Shown piece by piece: positions 26,186 to 34,263 of a stretch of DNA of 35,446 nt. The notes under the pieces are model-generated. The model saw nothing but the letters and a program-made list of their open reading frames with translations, was not told the DNA's origin and did not search any database. A program made the translations under genes and the position numbers. Source of the DNA: Variovorax gracilis (GTDB lineage: Bacteria; Pseudomonadota; Gammaproteobacteria; Burkholderiales; Burkholderiaceae_C); assembly GCF_030317115.1 (NCBI RefSeq), contig NZ_JASZYF010000043.1, positions 1 through 35,446 of the forward strand. The letters run 5' to 3'. The first letter of the stretch is position 1; the number at the start of each line of letters is the position of its first letter.

Positions 26186-27220
26186 TCAGGCTACGGGGGT
26201 CGGTTCGGGGCCTCGGCGATACAGCAGCGCGGTGACTCGCATTTCCATGCCGATGCCCAGCAGCACCAGGTGATCCATCAGGATGTCCGCCTGGAACTTC
26301 CCCCAGATCACGGGCACGGACGCCATCACCATGTCGCCGAAGTCTTCGAGCGCGCCGATGAATTGTCCGGGCCCGATGTCATGGGCCCATCGATCGCAGA
26401 CGGGTTTGGAGGTCTGGTGCGCGATCAGGGTCACTTCGTGCGCCGGGATCTTGTGGCGATCCAGCAGTCGATGCACCAGGATGCCCGGCTCTGGAAAGCC
26501 GAATTCCTTGACCGCGCTGGCGCCGCGCTGGTCGTCGAGCTTCATCAGTGGCGTGCTGAACGCCTGCGCGACGCCCGGCGGGCAAGTCTCGGAAGGGATG
26601 GGCCTGGAGGCCATGCGCAACGCGCCGAACAGATCGGTGCGCGTTTCGTTGTCCCAGTCGATCAATCGGAATTTGCCCGCGTCCCCGGTCCGTCCGACGA
26701 TGGCTGCCCCTGCGCCGTCGGAAGCGGCAAGCGCGACCGACTCGTGATAGTCCACGTGGTGCGTCCAGTTGCAGCCGCACACCACCAGCGCGTTCCTGGC
26801 GGTGCCCATGCTGACGAGGTCATGCGCGAGCTTCATGCCGTCGTGGAAGTTGGTGTATTCGGTATTGAGCGTGAATATCCGGCACTGGCTGGAGAGCCCG
26901 AGCCGTGCGTGGACCAGGGCCAGGTCGTTCGGCGCGGCGTACTGGGCCACCGAGGCAGCACCAAAAAGGATGTCGACATCGCCAGGCAACAGGCCTGCGT
27001 CCTCCATCGCACGGAGGGCCGCCTTCTCCATGATGTCGACCACATCCCCGGGCTGGGCCAGCACGCGCCGGTGCTTGAGGCCCGCGAAGATGTCCGCATT
27101 CTGGTCGGGCTTGTGGCTGTTGAGCCAATCGAAGACGGGGTCGTCGTTATTGCGGATCGTGTCAGGGACGCAGTACCCGACGCCCAGGGTTGCCACCCTC
27201 GATACCAAGGCCTCGGTCAT
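26186..27220 (-). CDS. KAS III-like protein lacking the catalytic Cys and Asn
   Basis: A 344-aa thiolase-fold protein of the 3-oxoacyl-ACP synthase III (FabH) type. The family triad is Cys-His-Asn. By alignment to the E. coli motifs, the Cys in INAACxGF becomes Tyr122 (LNTEYTNF), the His is kept (His268, AHQTSKP), and the Asn in GNTxxAS becomes Asp296 (FGDMVMAS). It therefore should not make a normal carbon-carbon condensation. KAS III relatives with altered triads are known to act as acyl- or ester-forming transferases in secondary metabolism. It is the second gene of the operon, between the amine oxidase (39 bp) and the ThDP enzyme (12 bp). ATG 27220 has GGAGA 5 nt before it. Confidence 0.88.
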   Translation of the reverse strand: MTEALVSRVATLGVGYCVPDTIRNNDDPVFDWLNSHKPDQNADIFAGLKHRRVLAQPGDVVDIMEKAALRAMEDAGLLPGDVDILFGAASVAQYAAPNDLALVHARLGLSSQCRIFTLNTEYTNFHDGMKLAHDLVSMGTARNALVVCGCNWTHHVDYHESVALAASDGAGAAIVGRTGDAGKFRLIDWDNETRTDLFGALRMASRPIPSETCPPGVAQAFSTPLMKLDDQRGASAVKEFGFPEPGILVHRLLDRHKIPAHEVTLIAHQTSKPVCDRWAHDIGPGQFIGALEDFGDMVMASVPVIWGKFQADILMDHLVLLGIGMEMRVTALLYRRGPEPTPVA

Positions 27221-27259
27221 TGAAGTCTCCGGTGGTTCATCGGGCGCGTTCGCACAGGC

Positions 27260-28984
27260 TCAGGGCTTCACCCAGCCGGGCGCGGCCAGCCGAAAGCGTT
27301 TTTGCAGGATGCACTCCGCGGTCTGCAATGCACCCTCGGCCCATGTCTGGTTGGTCGAATAGGCTTCGCCGCAGACGTAGCAAGGGAAGTCGGCCACCGG
27401 CTGCGTCATCCGGTCCAGCACTTCCCAGGACTTGTGGCCCGAATTCCAAAGGTGGACACCGCCGCCGAAAGGATCGTCGGTCCAGTCCATGTAGGCGGCA
27501 TCGATGGGGTCGGGAATGTCCTGGACGTTGTGCATGAGCTTCAACTGCCGGTGCATCTCGACGACCATGGCGTGCGGGGCCTTGTGGCTGTCCCAGTTGT
27601 GCCGCAAGCGCGAATCGGAGTGGGTTGTCGCCGCGCGCGCCGCTTGAAAGGGCACCGCCTGTCGGGCAAAGAGCTTGCGCGCCTCGCCCACTGCGGCGGT
27701 CCGGTGGCGTCCCGCCCTCAGGCCCCCTGTCCGTGCGTCGTTGGGTCCGAGCGGCATCTCGCGCAAGCCGCCCCAGAATTCGGCGCCGGTCATGTCGCTG
27801 TAAGCCATGAGGGTGCTGTTGGTGTTCTTCGGGTCGGCGCCCTGCTGCTTGCCCTCGACGGCCCAGTAGTAGCACTGCCGGATCGGCAAGTCGGTGAGCG
27901 ATCGCCCGGCCGACAAGCCCAGCTTCTCCCACCAGGGTTCGGGATACACGATGAAGAGCTTGTCGAAGGGAAAGCCTTGGACGGCGTTGATGAGTTCCCC
28001 CACGTGCGCAGGTGCCTGAGGGCCCAGCACCGGTCCGTCGGTTTGCAGGAGTTGCAGCGAGCGCTTCGGCATCGCCAGCACCACGGCCCGTGCCGTGACG
28101 CTGGTGCCGTCGCGAAAGTGCAGGCATGCGCCGGTCGTGCCGTCGTCCAGCGTGGCCGCTTCGAAGCGCGACAGCCAGGTGCCGGTCTTCAGCTCTCCGC
28201 CGGCGTCCGTGTAGCGATTCTGGAGTCCCCAGGGCACGGTCTCGTAGCCGCCATCCATGAGGAAGTACTCCACGTCGGGCGTGAAGTCGAAGAACTCCAG
28301 GATCAAGTCGACCGCATTGCCATTGACGCCGAGACAGTCGTACCCCACCGCGGCGCGCGCCAGGCTGTAGGCCTCGAAGCTCATGCCGCGTGCCAGCAGA
28401 TTCCAGAAGCCATGCTGGTACAGCGGTGTGCCGTCGATTTCGGCAGTTTGCAGATACTGGTGCAGCGCGGTCCCAGTGAGCGAATTCACCTGGGGCAACA
28501 GCTTGGCAATGCTCCAGCTCATGAGGGATGCGGCCGTGTTCTTCGGCCCGATCCATGCCTTTTCCTCATCCAGGAGGTTATAGGGCAGCGCGTTCGGGTC
28601 GCACAATTGCGCGATGCTGAGGTGATGGCCCCGCAGATAGGCGAGGTTCTTGTCGTCGATGACCACCTGCTTGCGCGACGTAATCTTCAGTTCGTTCTCC
28701 ACCAGGCCGCGAATCAAGGGCTGCGAGGACATGTAGCGCATGCCGCCCAGCTCGCAAGTGACATGCGGCATGCCGGGTGGCTGTGCGGACAGGATGCGGC
28801 CGCCGATGCGCTCGCTGCCCTCGAACAGCCCCACCTTCAACTTGCCGGTCGACCCGGCCCAGGCCTTGAGTTGCGGCGACGCCGACAGATCGGCGCTCAG
28901 GAGCCGGTACCCCGTGTAGACGCCGGAGATGCCGCCACCGACGATCGCGATGTCGTAGTGCGGTGAAGCGCCGCTGGAATGCAT
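27260..28984 (-). CDS. Flavin-dependent amine/amino acid oxidase
   Basis: A 574-aa flavin amine oxidase. It has the dinucleotide motif IAIVGGGISGVYTGYRLL (about residues 13-30), the following FEGSERIGGRI signature, and LGGMRY. The C-terminal FAD-contacting segment YVCGEAYSTNQTWAEGALQT is near residue 535. Length and layout resemble bacterial L-amino acid oxidases such as those that make the 2-imino acid from tryptophan. It would supply a 2-keto/imino acid to the ThDP enzyme downstream. Start: ATG 28984 with AGGAAGG 9 nt upstream is preferred over TTG 28990. It is the first gene of the operon, so its upstream region should hold the promoter. Confidence 0.9.
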   Translation of the reverse strand: MHSSGASPHYDIAIVGGGISGVYTGYRLLSADLSASPQLKAWAGSTGKLKVGLFEGSERIGGRILSAQPPGMPHVTCELGGMRYMSSQPLIRGLVENELKITSRKQVVIDDKNLAYLRGHHLSIAQLCDPNALPYNLLDEEKAWIGPKNTAASLMSWSIAKLLPQVNSLTGTALHQYLQTAEIDGTPLYQHGFWNLLARGMSFEAYSLARAAVGYDCLGVNGNAVDLILEFFDFTPDVEYFLMDGGYETVPWGLQNRYTDAGGELKTGTWLSRFEAATLDDGTTGACLHFRDGTSVTARAVVLAMPKRSLQLLQTDGPVLGPQAPAHVGELINAVQGFPFDKLFIVYPEPWWEKLGLSAGRSLTDLPIRQCYYWAVEGKQQGADPKNTNSTLMAYSDMTGAEFWGGLREMPLGPNDARTGGLRAGRHRTAAVGEARKLFARQAVPFQAARAATTHSDSRLRHNWDSHKAPHAMVVEMHRQLKLMHNVQDIPDPIDAAYMDWTDDPFGGGVHLWNSGHKSWEVLDRMTQPVADFPCYVCGEAYSTNQTWAEGALQTAECILQKRFRLAAPGWVKP

Positions 28985-29502
28985 GGCCAAGGTCCTTCCT
29001 GCCGCTATCGAGACGGAACATCGCCACCTCTCTCCCCCTGGGCCCGCCGGATCTTCCCGTTGGGCATGGGTGGTGAGACGAGCGCGTGAGAGATCACAGC
29101 CTGCCGCGATGAAAAGGCTTCTGATGCCTGGCCGCGAAGCTGGACCAAGCCGCAGAGCGCTTTACAGAGTTGGCGAATCTACACGTAAAGCTTGAACGCT
29201 CCTAGCTGGAACAACGAGGGGGAGGCCCTGACGGCGGCGTTGTCACGTCGGGCGTCCGCGTTGCAACATCAACGGGTGGCGTCGCGCTTCAGAAGGCCGC
29301 GGACGGGTATTGGGTGAGGCGCGTGAGAATGCGCCGGACGTCAAAACGGTCGGATGCTGCCAGCGCCAGGATGCCGCAAAGCTTCGTTGGCCGTCCATGA
29401 TTTTCCTCTCGTGCTTGGAATGAGCGCTTGGTGAGGCCGGAAGAATAGGCTCGATGGGCCGCTCGCGCACCTTCCCTAAAGGCCTAGTCCGACGAGGGCG
29501 AG
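28985..29502. other. Upstream region of the biosynthetic operon
   Basis: About 520 bp without a convincing gene. The inverted arms CTTTAC and GTAAAG (about 29160-29190) may mark an operator or promoter. A minus-strand frame from about 29479 to 29285 (GRPTKLCGILALAASDRFDV and flanks) is open without a standard start codon. It looks more protein-like than its shadows and could be a truncated gene end; I do not recognise it. Confidence 0.35.
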
Positions 29503-29907
29503 CTACTGCCGCTTGAACAGCAGGGCCACCCTGCGGCCCTCAATGGCAAGCACCGTTACCACGGGCTCATTCTCGCCAAAGAGCTGCGCGTGCATGTCCT
29601 TGGGCACGGCCACCAGTTTGTGGCCAAGGCCAATGTTCTGCTTGTTCAGCACGTAGTAGTTGATCCTGTCCCAATCGTCGGTGGTCCAGCTTTCAACTGC
29701 CTGCTGCTTGTGCATGTTGCCCAAGGCGTCCTGCGGCAGCCATGCCGTCGCTTCATACAGCCCGACGCCGCGCGAGCGGAGCGGCGGCATCGTCTCTTCA
29801 CGCTGCGGCACCGCGTACTTGGGCAGCGCGGGCCCGGGCAGTTCGTCCTCCATCGTGAAGTCGAGTTCCACCGAGTAGTCGTAGGTCGTGTCGCCCAACG
29901 TCATGCC
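29503..29907 (-). CDS. Hypothetical protein, possibly 5'-truncated
   Basis: From ATG 29907 the frame gives 134 aa (MTLGDTTYDYSVELDFTMED and so on). It has aromatic-rich segments (WTTDDWDRINYYVLNKQNIG) and a beta-rich end (VTVLAIEGRRVALLFKRQ). I do not recognise it. No ribosome binding site precedes the ATG, and the frame stays open to 30015, running antisense into the Tn3 transposase remnant. The simplest reading is that it lost its original 5' end at a rearrangement junction near 29925. Confidence 0.5.
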   Translation of the reverse strand, partial: GMTLGDTTYDYSVELDFTMEDELPGPALPKYAVPQREETMPPLRSRGVGLYEATAWLPQDALGNMHKQQAVESWTTDDWDRINYYVLNKQNIGLGHKLVAVPKDMHAQLFGENEPVVTVLAIEGRRVALLFKRQ

Positions 29908-29924
29908 GTTGAGGATGACGGCAT

Positions 29925-30441
29925 CTTGTGCGGCTGGTGGCGTCCATTCGCGCTGGCAAGGTGTCCGCGGTACACGCAATTCATCGGCTGGGATCGGCCG
30001 CCATCGGCGATCCATTGCACCATACGGCTGATCATCTCGGTGGTCTGCTGCGAACGCTGTTCCTGTGCGACTACCTGACGATCACCGACTTTCGACGCGA
30101 GCTGCTTGCGCTACTGAGCCGCGGCGAATCGGTGCATCGACTCTAACGTGCAATCCACGGCGGGCAGATTGCGCAGGACCGAGGACGACGAAGGCAGGAG
30201 ATGATGGCCATCTCTGGGGCGCGCCTTGCTCACGAACATCGTGCTCGCCTGGAACACCAGCCGCATGTACGGCGTCGTTTCGCGTCTTAGGGCCTCCGGC
30301 TTGCCGATGGAGGACGACTGGCTTCGCCGGATCGGACCCGCGCACTTCTCGCACATCAACTTCCGAGGAACGTTCCGGTTCAATCTCGAGAAATATGGGC
30401 ACTTGCTGATCAAGCGTCGATCCGGCAAGGCTGCAATCTGA
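29925..30441 (+). pseudogene. Tn3-family transposase C-terminus, nonsense and frameshift
   Basis: The first segment reads LVASIRAGKVSAVHAIHRLG, GDPLHHTADHLGGLLRTLFL and CDYLTITDFRRELLALLSRG to ESVHRL, then a TAA at 30144-30146. The same frame continues RAIHGG and RRRQEMMAISGA, so the TAA probably replaced CAA (Gln). An indel near 30215-30226 then shifts to the frame LLTNIVLAWNTSRMYGV, WLRRIGPAHFSHINFRGTFR and KYGHLLIKR, ending at 30441. This is the normal C-terminus of Tn3-family TnpA. Its N-terminal part is absent here; a piece of the preceding region is at 2874-3041. It ends 157 bp before the 38-bp repeat. Confidence 0.85.
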
Positions 30442-30598
30442 GCCATCACCTAGTCCGTCGCCGGAGCAGAACTGTCTTACCGCGCGAGCCATGGGCCTCT
30501 TTCCGCGGCCACCGGTTCCGTGTCAATCTGCACCAACCGCACTTCCCTGCTCCGACTCTCACTTTTGCAAGTGCTTGTCGTGATTGACGCTTTTCGGG

Positions 30599-30636
30599 GC
30601 GACCGTGTCAATTTGTCGAGAAAATACGATTGCCCC
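30599..30636 (-). repeat. 38-bp Tn3-like terminal inverted repeat, right copy
   Basis: Read on the minus strand it begins GGGGCAATCGTATTTTCTCG and ends GACACGGTCGC. It differs from the left copy (3109-3146) at 3 of 38 positions. It lies beyond the transposase C-terminus with its GGGG tip outward, where a Tn3 right end should be. A partial extra motif, CCGTGTCAATCTG, occurs inside at 30518-30530. Confidence 0.85.
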
Positions 30637-30809
30637 AGATCCGGCTGTTCACCTTCCTGGTCCGCCAGGCTGGCCGTGAAGACGGCCCTGCAACGTGCGA
30701 AGAAGACGCAGATTGTCGCGCGGAGCTCGCCTTCTTCGGCATCCGCAACTTGCGCGATGTGGCGACGAGCCTCAATGGCTACGATCAAACCTGTTTCGTA
30801 TGCAATTGG

Positions 30810-30821
30810 ATGGACGCCCCC
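30810..30821 (+). repeat. IS1111 left subterminal inverted repeat
   Basis: ATGGACGCCCCC, a perfect inverted match to 32185-32196. Confidence 0.85.
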
Positions 30822-30890
30822 ACCCGTAGCGGCATCGACGTGCCAAAGTGGAAGTGTCACCAACCACTTGAACCGAGAGGGGCGTCCACC

Positions 30891-31925
30891 ATGAAGATTA
30901 CGACTGTTGGCATCGACTTGGCAAAGAACGTCTTCCAAGTCCACTGTGGCGACGAGCGCGGCAAGGCCGTGTTGAAGAGGCAGCTGCGGCGCGACCAGAT
31001 GGCCACGTTCTTCGCCAATCTGCCGCCGTGCCTGATTGGCATGGAGGCCTGCGGCGGCGCGCACCACTGGGCGCGCAAGCTTCAGAGCATGGGTCACACC
31101 GTGCGGCTGATGGCGCCGCAGTTCGTCAAGCCCTACGTCAAGACCAACAAGAACGATGCAGCCGACGCCGAGGCGATCTGCGAAGCAGTGGCTCGGCCGA
31201 ATACGCGCTTTGTTCCAGTGAAGAACGTCGAGCAGCAAGCAGTCCTCGCGCTGCATCGTGTTCGACAGGGCTTTGTGAGGGCGCGCACAGCGCAAGCCAA
31301 TCAGATTCGTGGGCTGCTCGGCGAGTTCGGTCTGATCATTCCGCAGGGTATAGGCTACATCGCCACGCGCGTCCCCGAGTTGATCGAAGACGGCGCCAAC
31401 GAGCTACCAGGTGCGTTTCGCCTGCTTGTTCAACGCCTGCTCGATCACCTCAAGGAACTGGATCACCAGGTCGAGGAACTCGAGGCGAAGATCCAGGCTT
31501 GGCATCGGGGCAACGAGGTCAGTCGGAAGCTCGCCCAAGTCCCGGGCATCGGTCCCATCACTGCCAGTGCGCTGGTCGCTTCAATCGGTGACGCGAAGAA
31601 CTTCGACAGCGGTCGCCAGGTTGCAGCATGGCTCGGCCTAGTTCCCAGACAGCATTCCTCGGGCGGCAAAGCCAACCTGCTAGGCATGAGCAAGCGAGGG
31701 GACACCTACCTGCGAACGCTGCTAATACACGGGGCACGCTCCGTCATTTATCGCGTGAGCCAGAGGGCTGACACCTGTAGCTGGATCGCCGCCGTGGTGA
31801 ACCGACGCAACAAAAACGTGGCGGCGGTGGCGTTGGCGAACAAGAACGCTCGGATCGTCTGGGCTCTTCTCGCGCACGGCCGCTGCTTCGACGCCGAATA
31901 CGTGCGCCAAGGCGTGGCCGCATAG
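30891..31925 (+). CDS. IS110/IS1111-family transposase (DEDD recombinase)
   Basis: A 344-aa transposase from ATG 30891. The N-terminal RuvC-like DEDD domain shows GIDLAKNVFQVH, LIGMEACGGAHHWAR and NKNDAADAEAI. The C-terminal Transposase_20 domain shows VPGIGPITASALVASIGDA and GLVPRQHSSGGK, including the conserved Ser region used for strand exchange. No frameshift or stop is present, so it may be active. The frame is open from 30630, but similarity begins at MKITTVG. Confidence 0.94.
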   Translation: MKITTVGIDLAKNVFQVHCGDERGKAVLKRQLRRDQMATFFANLPPCLIGMEACGGAHHWARKLQSMGHTVRLMAPQFVKPYVKTNKNDAADAEAICEAVARPNTRFVPVKNVEQQAVLALHRVRQGFVRARTAQANQIRGLLGEFGLIIPQGIGYIATRVPELIEDGANELPGAFRLLVQRLLDHLKELDHQVEELEAKIQAWHRGNEVSRKLAQVPGIGPITASALVASIGDAKNFDSGRQVAAWLGLVPRQHSSGGKANLLGMSKRGDTYLRTLLIHGARSVIYRVSQRADTCSWIAAVVNRRNKNVAAVALANKNARIVWALLAHGRCFDAEYVRQGVAA

Positions 31926-32184
31926 GGCCGAGAATCCGAACGAAAACAACACCTCCAGGGGAGAACGAACCACCGATTGCTCAGGCGATCATGAAGTGAT
32001 GGCAAGACAGGTCAGACCGTGGTTGGCAAAGCCCGCGCCGGACGAGGCACCCAGAGTGCGTGTATGCGATCGAGGCGTCAACCAGCTCATCCCATCAGGG
32101 ACCGCAGCCAAAAGCTGCAATCAAAGTCCGAATGTACGGGTGCAATCTTTACCTTCGAGCCGCACGAATTGAAAACCTGGCATA
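31926..32184 (+). ncRNA. Putative bridge-RNA region of the IS1111 element
   Basis: This 259-bp stretch lies between the transposase stop and the right inverted repeat and has no coding frame of its own. IS110-family elements carry a structured guide (bridge) RNA in their noncoding ends, and in the IS1111 group it is reported downstream of the transposase. The assignment comes from position; I have not derived its loops. Confidence 0.5.
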
Positions 32185-32196
32185 GGGGGCGTCCAT
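32185..32196 (-). repeat. IS1111 right subterminal inverted repeat
   Basis: GGGGGCGTCCAT on the plus strand, the partner of 30810-30821. Confidence 0.85.
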
Positions 32197-32255
32197 GTAC
32201 GTCTGGCCAAGTCACCTTGCCCCCGAGCGGGCGAGCGTGTAGTCGGCGGCTGCGT

Positions 32256-33854
32256 TTAGGCCGACGGCTTCCAGCGGTGCGGCAGCAGGTCTTCAATATG
32301 GCTGGCCGGTTGAGTCGGCAGCCGCTCGAGCACATCCTTGAGATACGCGTAGGGCTCGTGTCCGTTGATGCGCGCTGAGTGCAGCAGGCTCATGACCGCC
32401 GCCGCCCGCTTGCCCGCGCGCAGGCTGCCGGCGAACAGCCAGTTCGATCTACCCAGCGCGATTGGCCTGATGTGGTTCTCCACCCAGTTGTTCGAGATCG
32501 GCACGTCGCCGTCATCGACGAAGTGCGTGAGTTCGCCCCAGCGCTTCAGGCTGTAATCGATAGCCTTGATCGTCGCGGAACCCGGCGGCACCAGTTGACG
32601 CTGCGCCACCAGCCAGCGGTGGAACACGGCAAGCACCCGCCGTGACTTGCGCTGCCGTATTCGTCTTCGCTCTTCGGGCGTCTTGTTCTCGATTTCACGC
32701 TCGACGCGGAACAGGCTTTGATGGAAGCGCAGTGCCTGGCGCCCCACCTCACTACTGTGGTTGGCCCATAGTTCGTGGAACTTCCTCCTGGCGTGCGCCA
32801 TGCACTGCGCCGAGGTCACGCCCTTGTCGAAGCAGGCTCGATAGCCGCTGAACCCGTCGGTGACCAGGGTGCCCTTCCAGGCGCTCGGGGTTTCCAGCCG
32901 CAGGAACTCGCGCACATTCTCCCCGCTGCGGGTCTCGCTGAACTCGAACACCACCGCCTTCGTCGCGTTGCTGCTCGGGGTGCAGTAAGACCACATATAG
33001 GCGCGGTGTGTCTTGCCGTTGCCCGGCTTGAGCATCGCCACCGGCGTCTCGTCGGCGTGCAGCACCGCGTGTCGCCGCAGCTCGTCGGCCAGCGCCTGCA
33101 CCAGCGGTTGGAGCTGCGCGCCGCATTCGCCCACCCACTGCGCGAGCGTCGAACGGGCGATCAAGTGGCCAGCGCGCTCGAAGACCGCTTCCTGGCGGTA
33201 CAGCGGCATGTGGTCCAAGAACTTGGCTACCAGCACCTGGGCCAGCAGGCCGGTGGTGGGGATGCCTTTGTCGATCACATGCGCCGGTACTGCAGCTTGC
33301 ACGAGCGTCTCGCAGTGCCGGCAGACCCACTTGCCGCGCACGTGGCGCTCCACTGTGAAGACGCCGGGTTGGTAGTCGAGCTTCTCCGCCACGTCTTCGC
33401 CCATGCGCTGCATCTGGCAGCCGCAACCGCACACCGTGGACTCGGGCTCGTGGTGCACGTCGCGTCGCGGCAGGTACGGCGGCAGGGCCTGCCGCTTGGG
33501 CGTCTTCTTGCCAGCCTTGTCGCCGGGAGCATCGCCGTCGGCACCCAGCCTCTTGATCTCCCGATAGAGCTCGGCCAGGTCTTCGTCCAGCGTGTCCTCC
33601 AGCAGGCTCTTCTGCTCGGCGCTGCCGGCGAACTTCTCGCTCGTCGCGGCGAACTTCATGCGCTTGAGCACCGCCACTTCGTGCGTGAGCTTGTCGATGA
33701 GCGCCTCCTTGAACGCCACGTCGCGCTCGCGCCGCTCGATCAGCGCGTCCTTGGCGCGCAGTTGTTCGTCGCGCGCGGCCACCTCGGCCATCAACGACAG
33801 CATCGCCTGCCGCACCTGCGGATCCAAGGCTTCCAGCTGCTGCGCGCTGATCAT
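32256..33854 (-). CDS. tnpC: IS66-family transposase TnpC
   Basis: A 532-aa DDE transposase. It has an N-terminal coiled coil (residues 10-70), a KFAATSEKF block, and Cys pairs of a zinc-ribbon type (VCGCGC; WVCRHCE). The catalytic core shows Asp in LHADETPV, Asp in LVTDGFSGY and Glu in NNWVENHIRPIALGR. It ends with the usual IS66 C-terminal block (HEPYAYLKDVLERLPT). Full length and uninterrupted. Confidence 0.95.
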   Translation of the reverse strand: MISAQQLEALDPQVRQAMLSLMAEVAARDEQLRAKDALIERRERDVAFKEALIDKLTHEVAVLKRMKFAATSEKFAGSAEQKSLLEDTLDEDLAELYREIKRLGADGDAPGDKAGKKTPKRQALPPYLPRRDVHHEPESTVCGCGCQMQRMGEDVAEKLDYQPGVFTVERHVRGKWVCRHCETLVQAAVPAHVIDKGIPTTGLLAQVLVAKFLDHMPLYRQEAVFERAGHLIARSTLAQWVGECGAQLQPLVQALADELRRHAVLHADETPVAMLKPGNGKTHRAYMWSYCTPSSNATKAVVFEFSETRSGENVREFLRLETPSAWKGTLVTDGFSGYRACFDKGVTSAQCMAHARRKFHELWANHSSEVGRQALRFHQSLFRVEREIENKTPEERRRIRQRKSRRVLAVFHRWLVAQRQLVPPGSATIKAIDYSLKRWGELTHFVDDGDVPISNNWVENHIRPIALGRSNWLFAGSLRAGKRAAAVMSLLHSARINGHEPYAYLKDVLERLPTQPASHIEDLLPHRWKPSA

Positions 33855-33930
33855 GGAGTGCGATCGTCGCGCATCACTGCGCCGATCACATCGGCATATC
33901 CAGCAATTGCCAAGCCTCGAGGGCCTTGGC

Positions 33931-34263
33931 TCAGATCACGCGGATGATGCCGGCTTCCCCCAAGCGCTGCCACGGCAGGCCCAGTACTAGCGCATCGAAC
34001 TGCGTTCGGCTCAGAGTCAGGGTGTGCGAGCTGTCAGTCGACCAGACGAACTTGCCCGCGTTGAGTCGTCGGGCTGCCAGCCACACGCCGATGCCGTCAT
34101 GCACGAGGACCTTCATGCGGTTGGCTCGGCGGTTGGCGAACATGTAGGCGTGATGCGGACGGGCTTCACCGAACACCTTCACCACGCGCCCCAACGCCGC
34201 TTCAGTGCCGGCGCGCATGTCCAACGGTTCGACCGCCAGCCAGATGACGTCGATGCGGATCAC
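33931..34263 (-). CDS. tnpB: IS66 accessory protein TnpB (Orf2)
   Basis: A 110-aa protein typical of IS66 Orf2: VEPLDMRAGTEAALGRVV, then HHAYMFANRRANRMKVLVHD and GVWLAARRLNAGKFVW. It is required for IS66 transposition; its exact role is not settled. GTG 34263 overlaps the tnpA stop by 4 nt (GTGA), the usual coupling in this family. The frame is open further upstream but that stretch belongs to tnpA. Confidence 0.92.
   Translation of the reverse strand: MIRIDVIWLAVEPLDMRAGTEAALGRVVKVFGEARPHHAYMFANRRANRMKVLVHDGIGVWLAARRLNAGKFVWSTDSSHTLTLSRTQFDALVLGLPWQRLGEAGIIRVI

Larger units (their letters stand above)
30810..32196 (+). mobile_element. IS110-family element, IS1111 group
   Basis: ATGGACGCCCCC at 30810-30821 and GGGGGCGTCCAT at 32185-32196 are perfect 12-bp inverted repeats. 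Subterminal repeats of this size are the mark of the IS1111 subgroup. True ends probably lie a few bases outside. The element has one intact transposase and a noncoding tail of about 260 bp. Confidence 0.82.

Noticed and set aside
27302..28966. A 554-aa open frame opposite the amine oxidase
   Set aside because: Antisense shadow; the minus strand has clear FAD motifs and a ribosome binding site.
30630..30890. An N-terminal extension of the IS1111 transposase starting at 30630
   Set aside because: It crosses the Tn3 repeat tip and the IS left inverted repeat; family similarity starts at ATG 30891.
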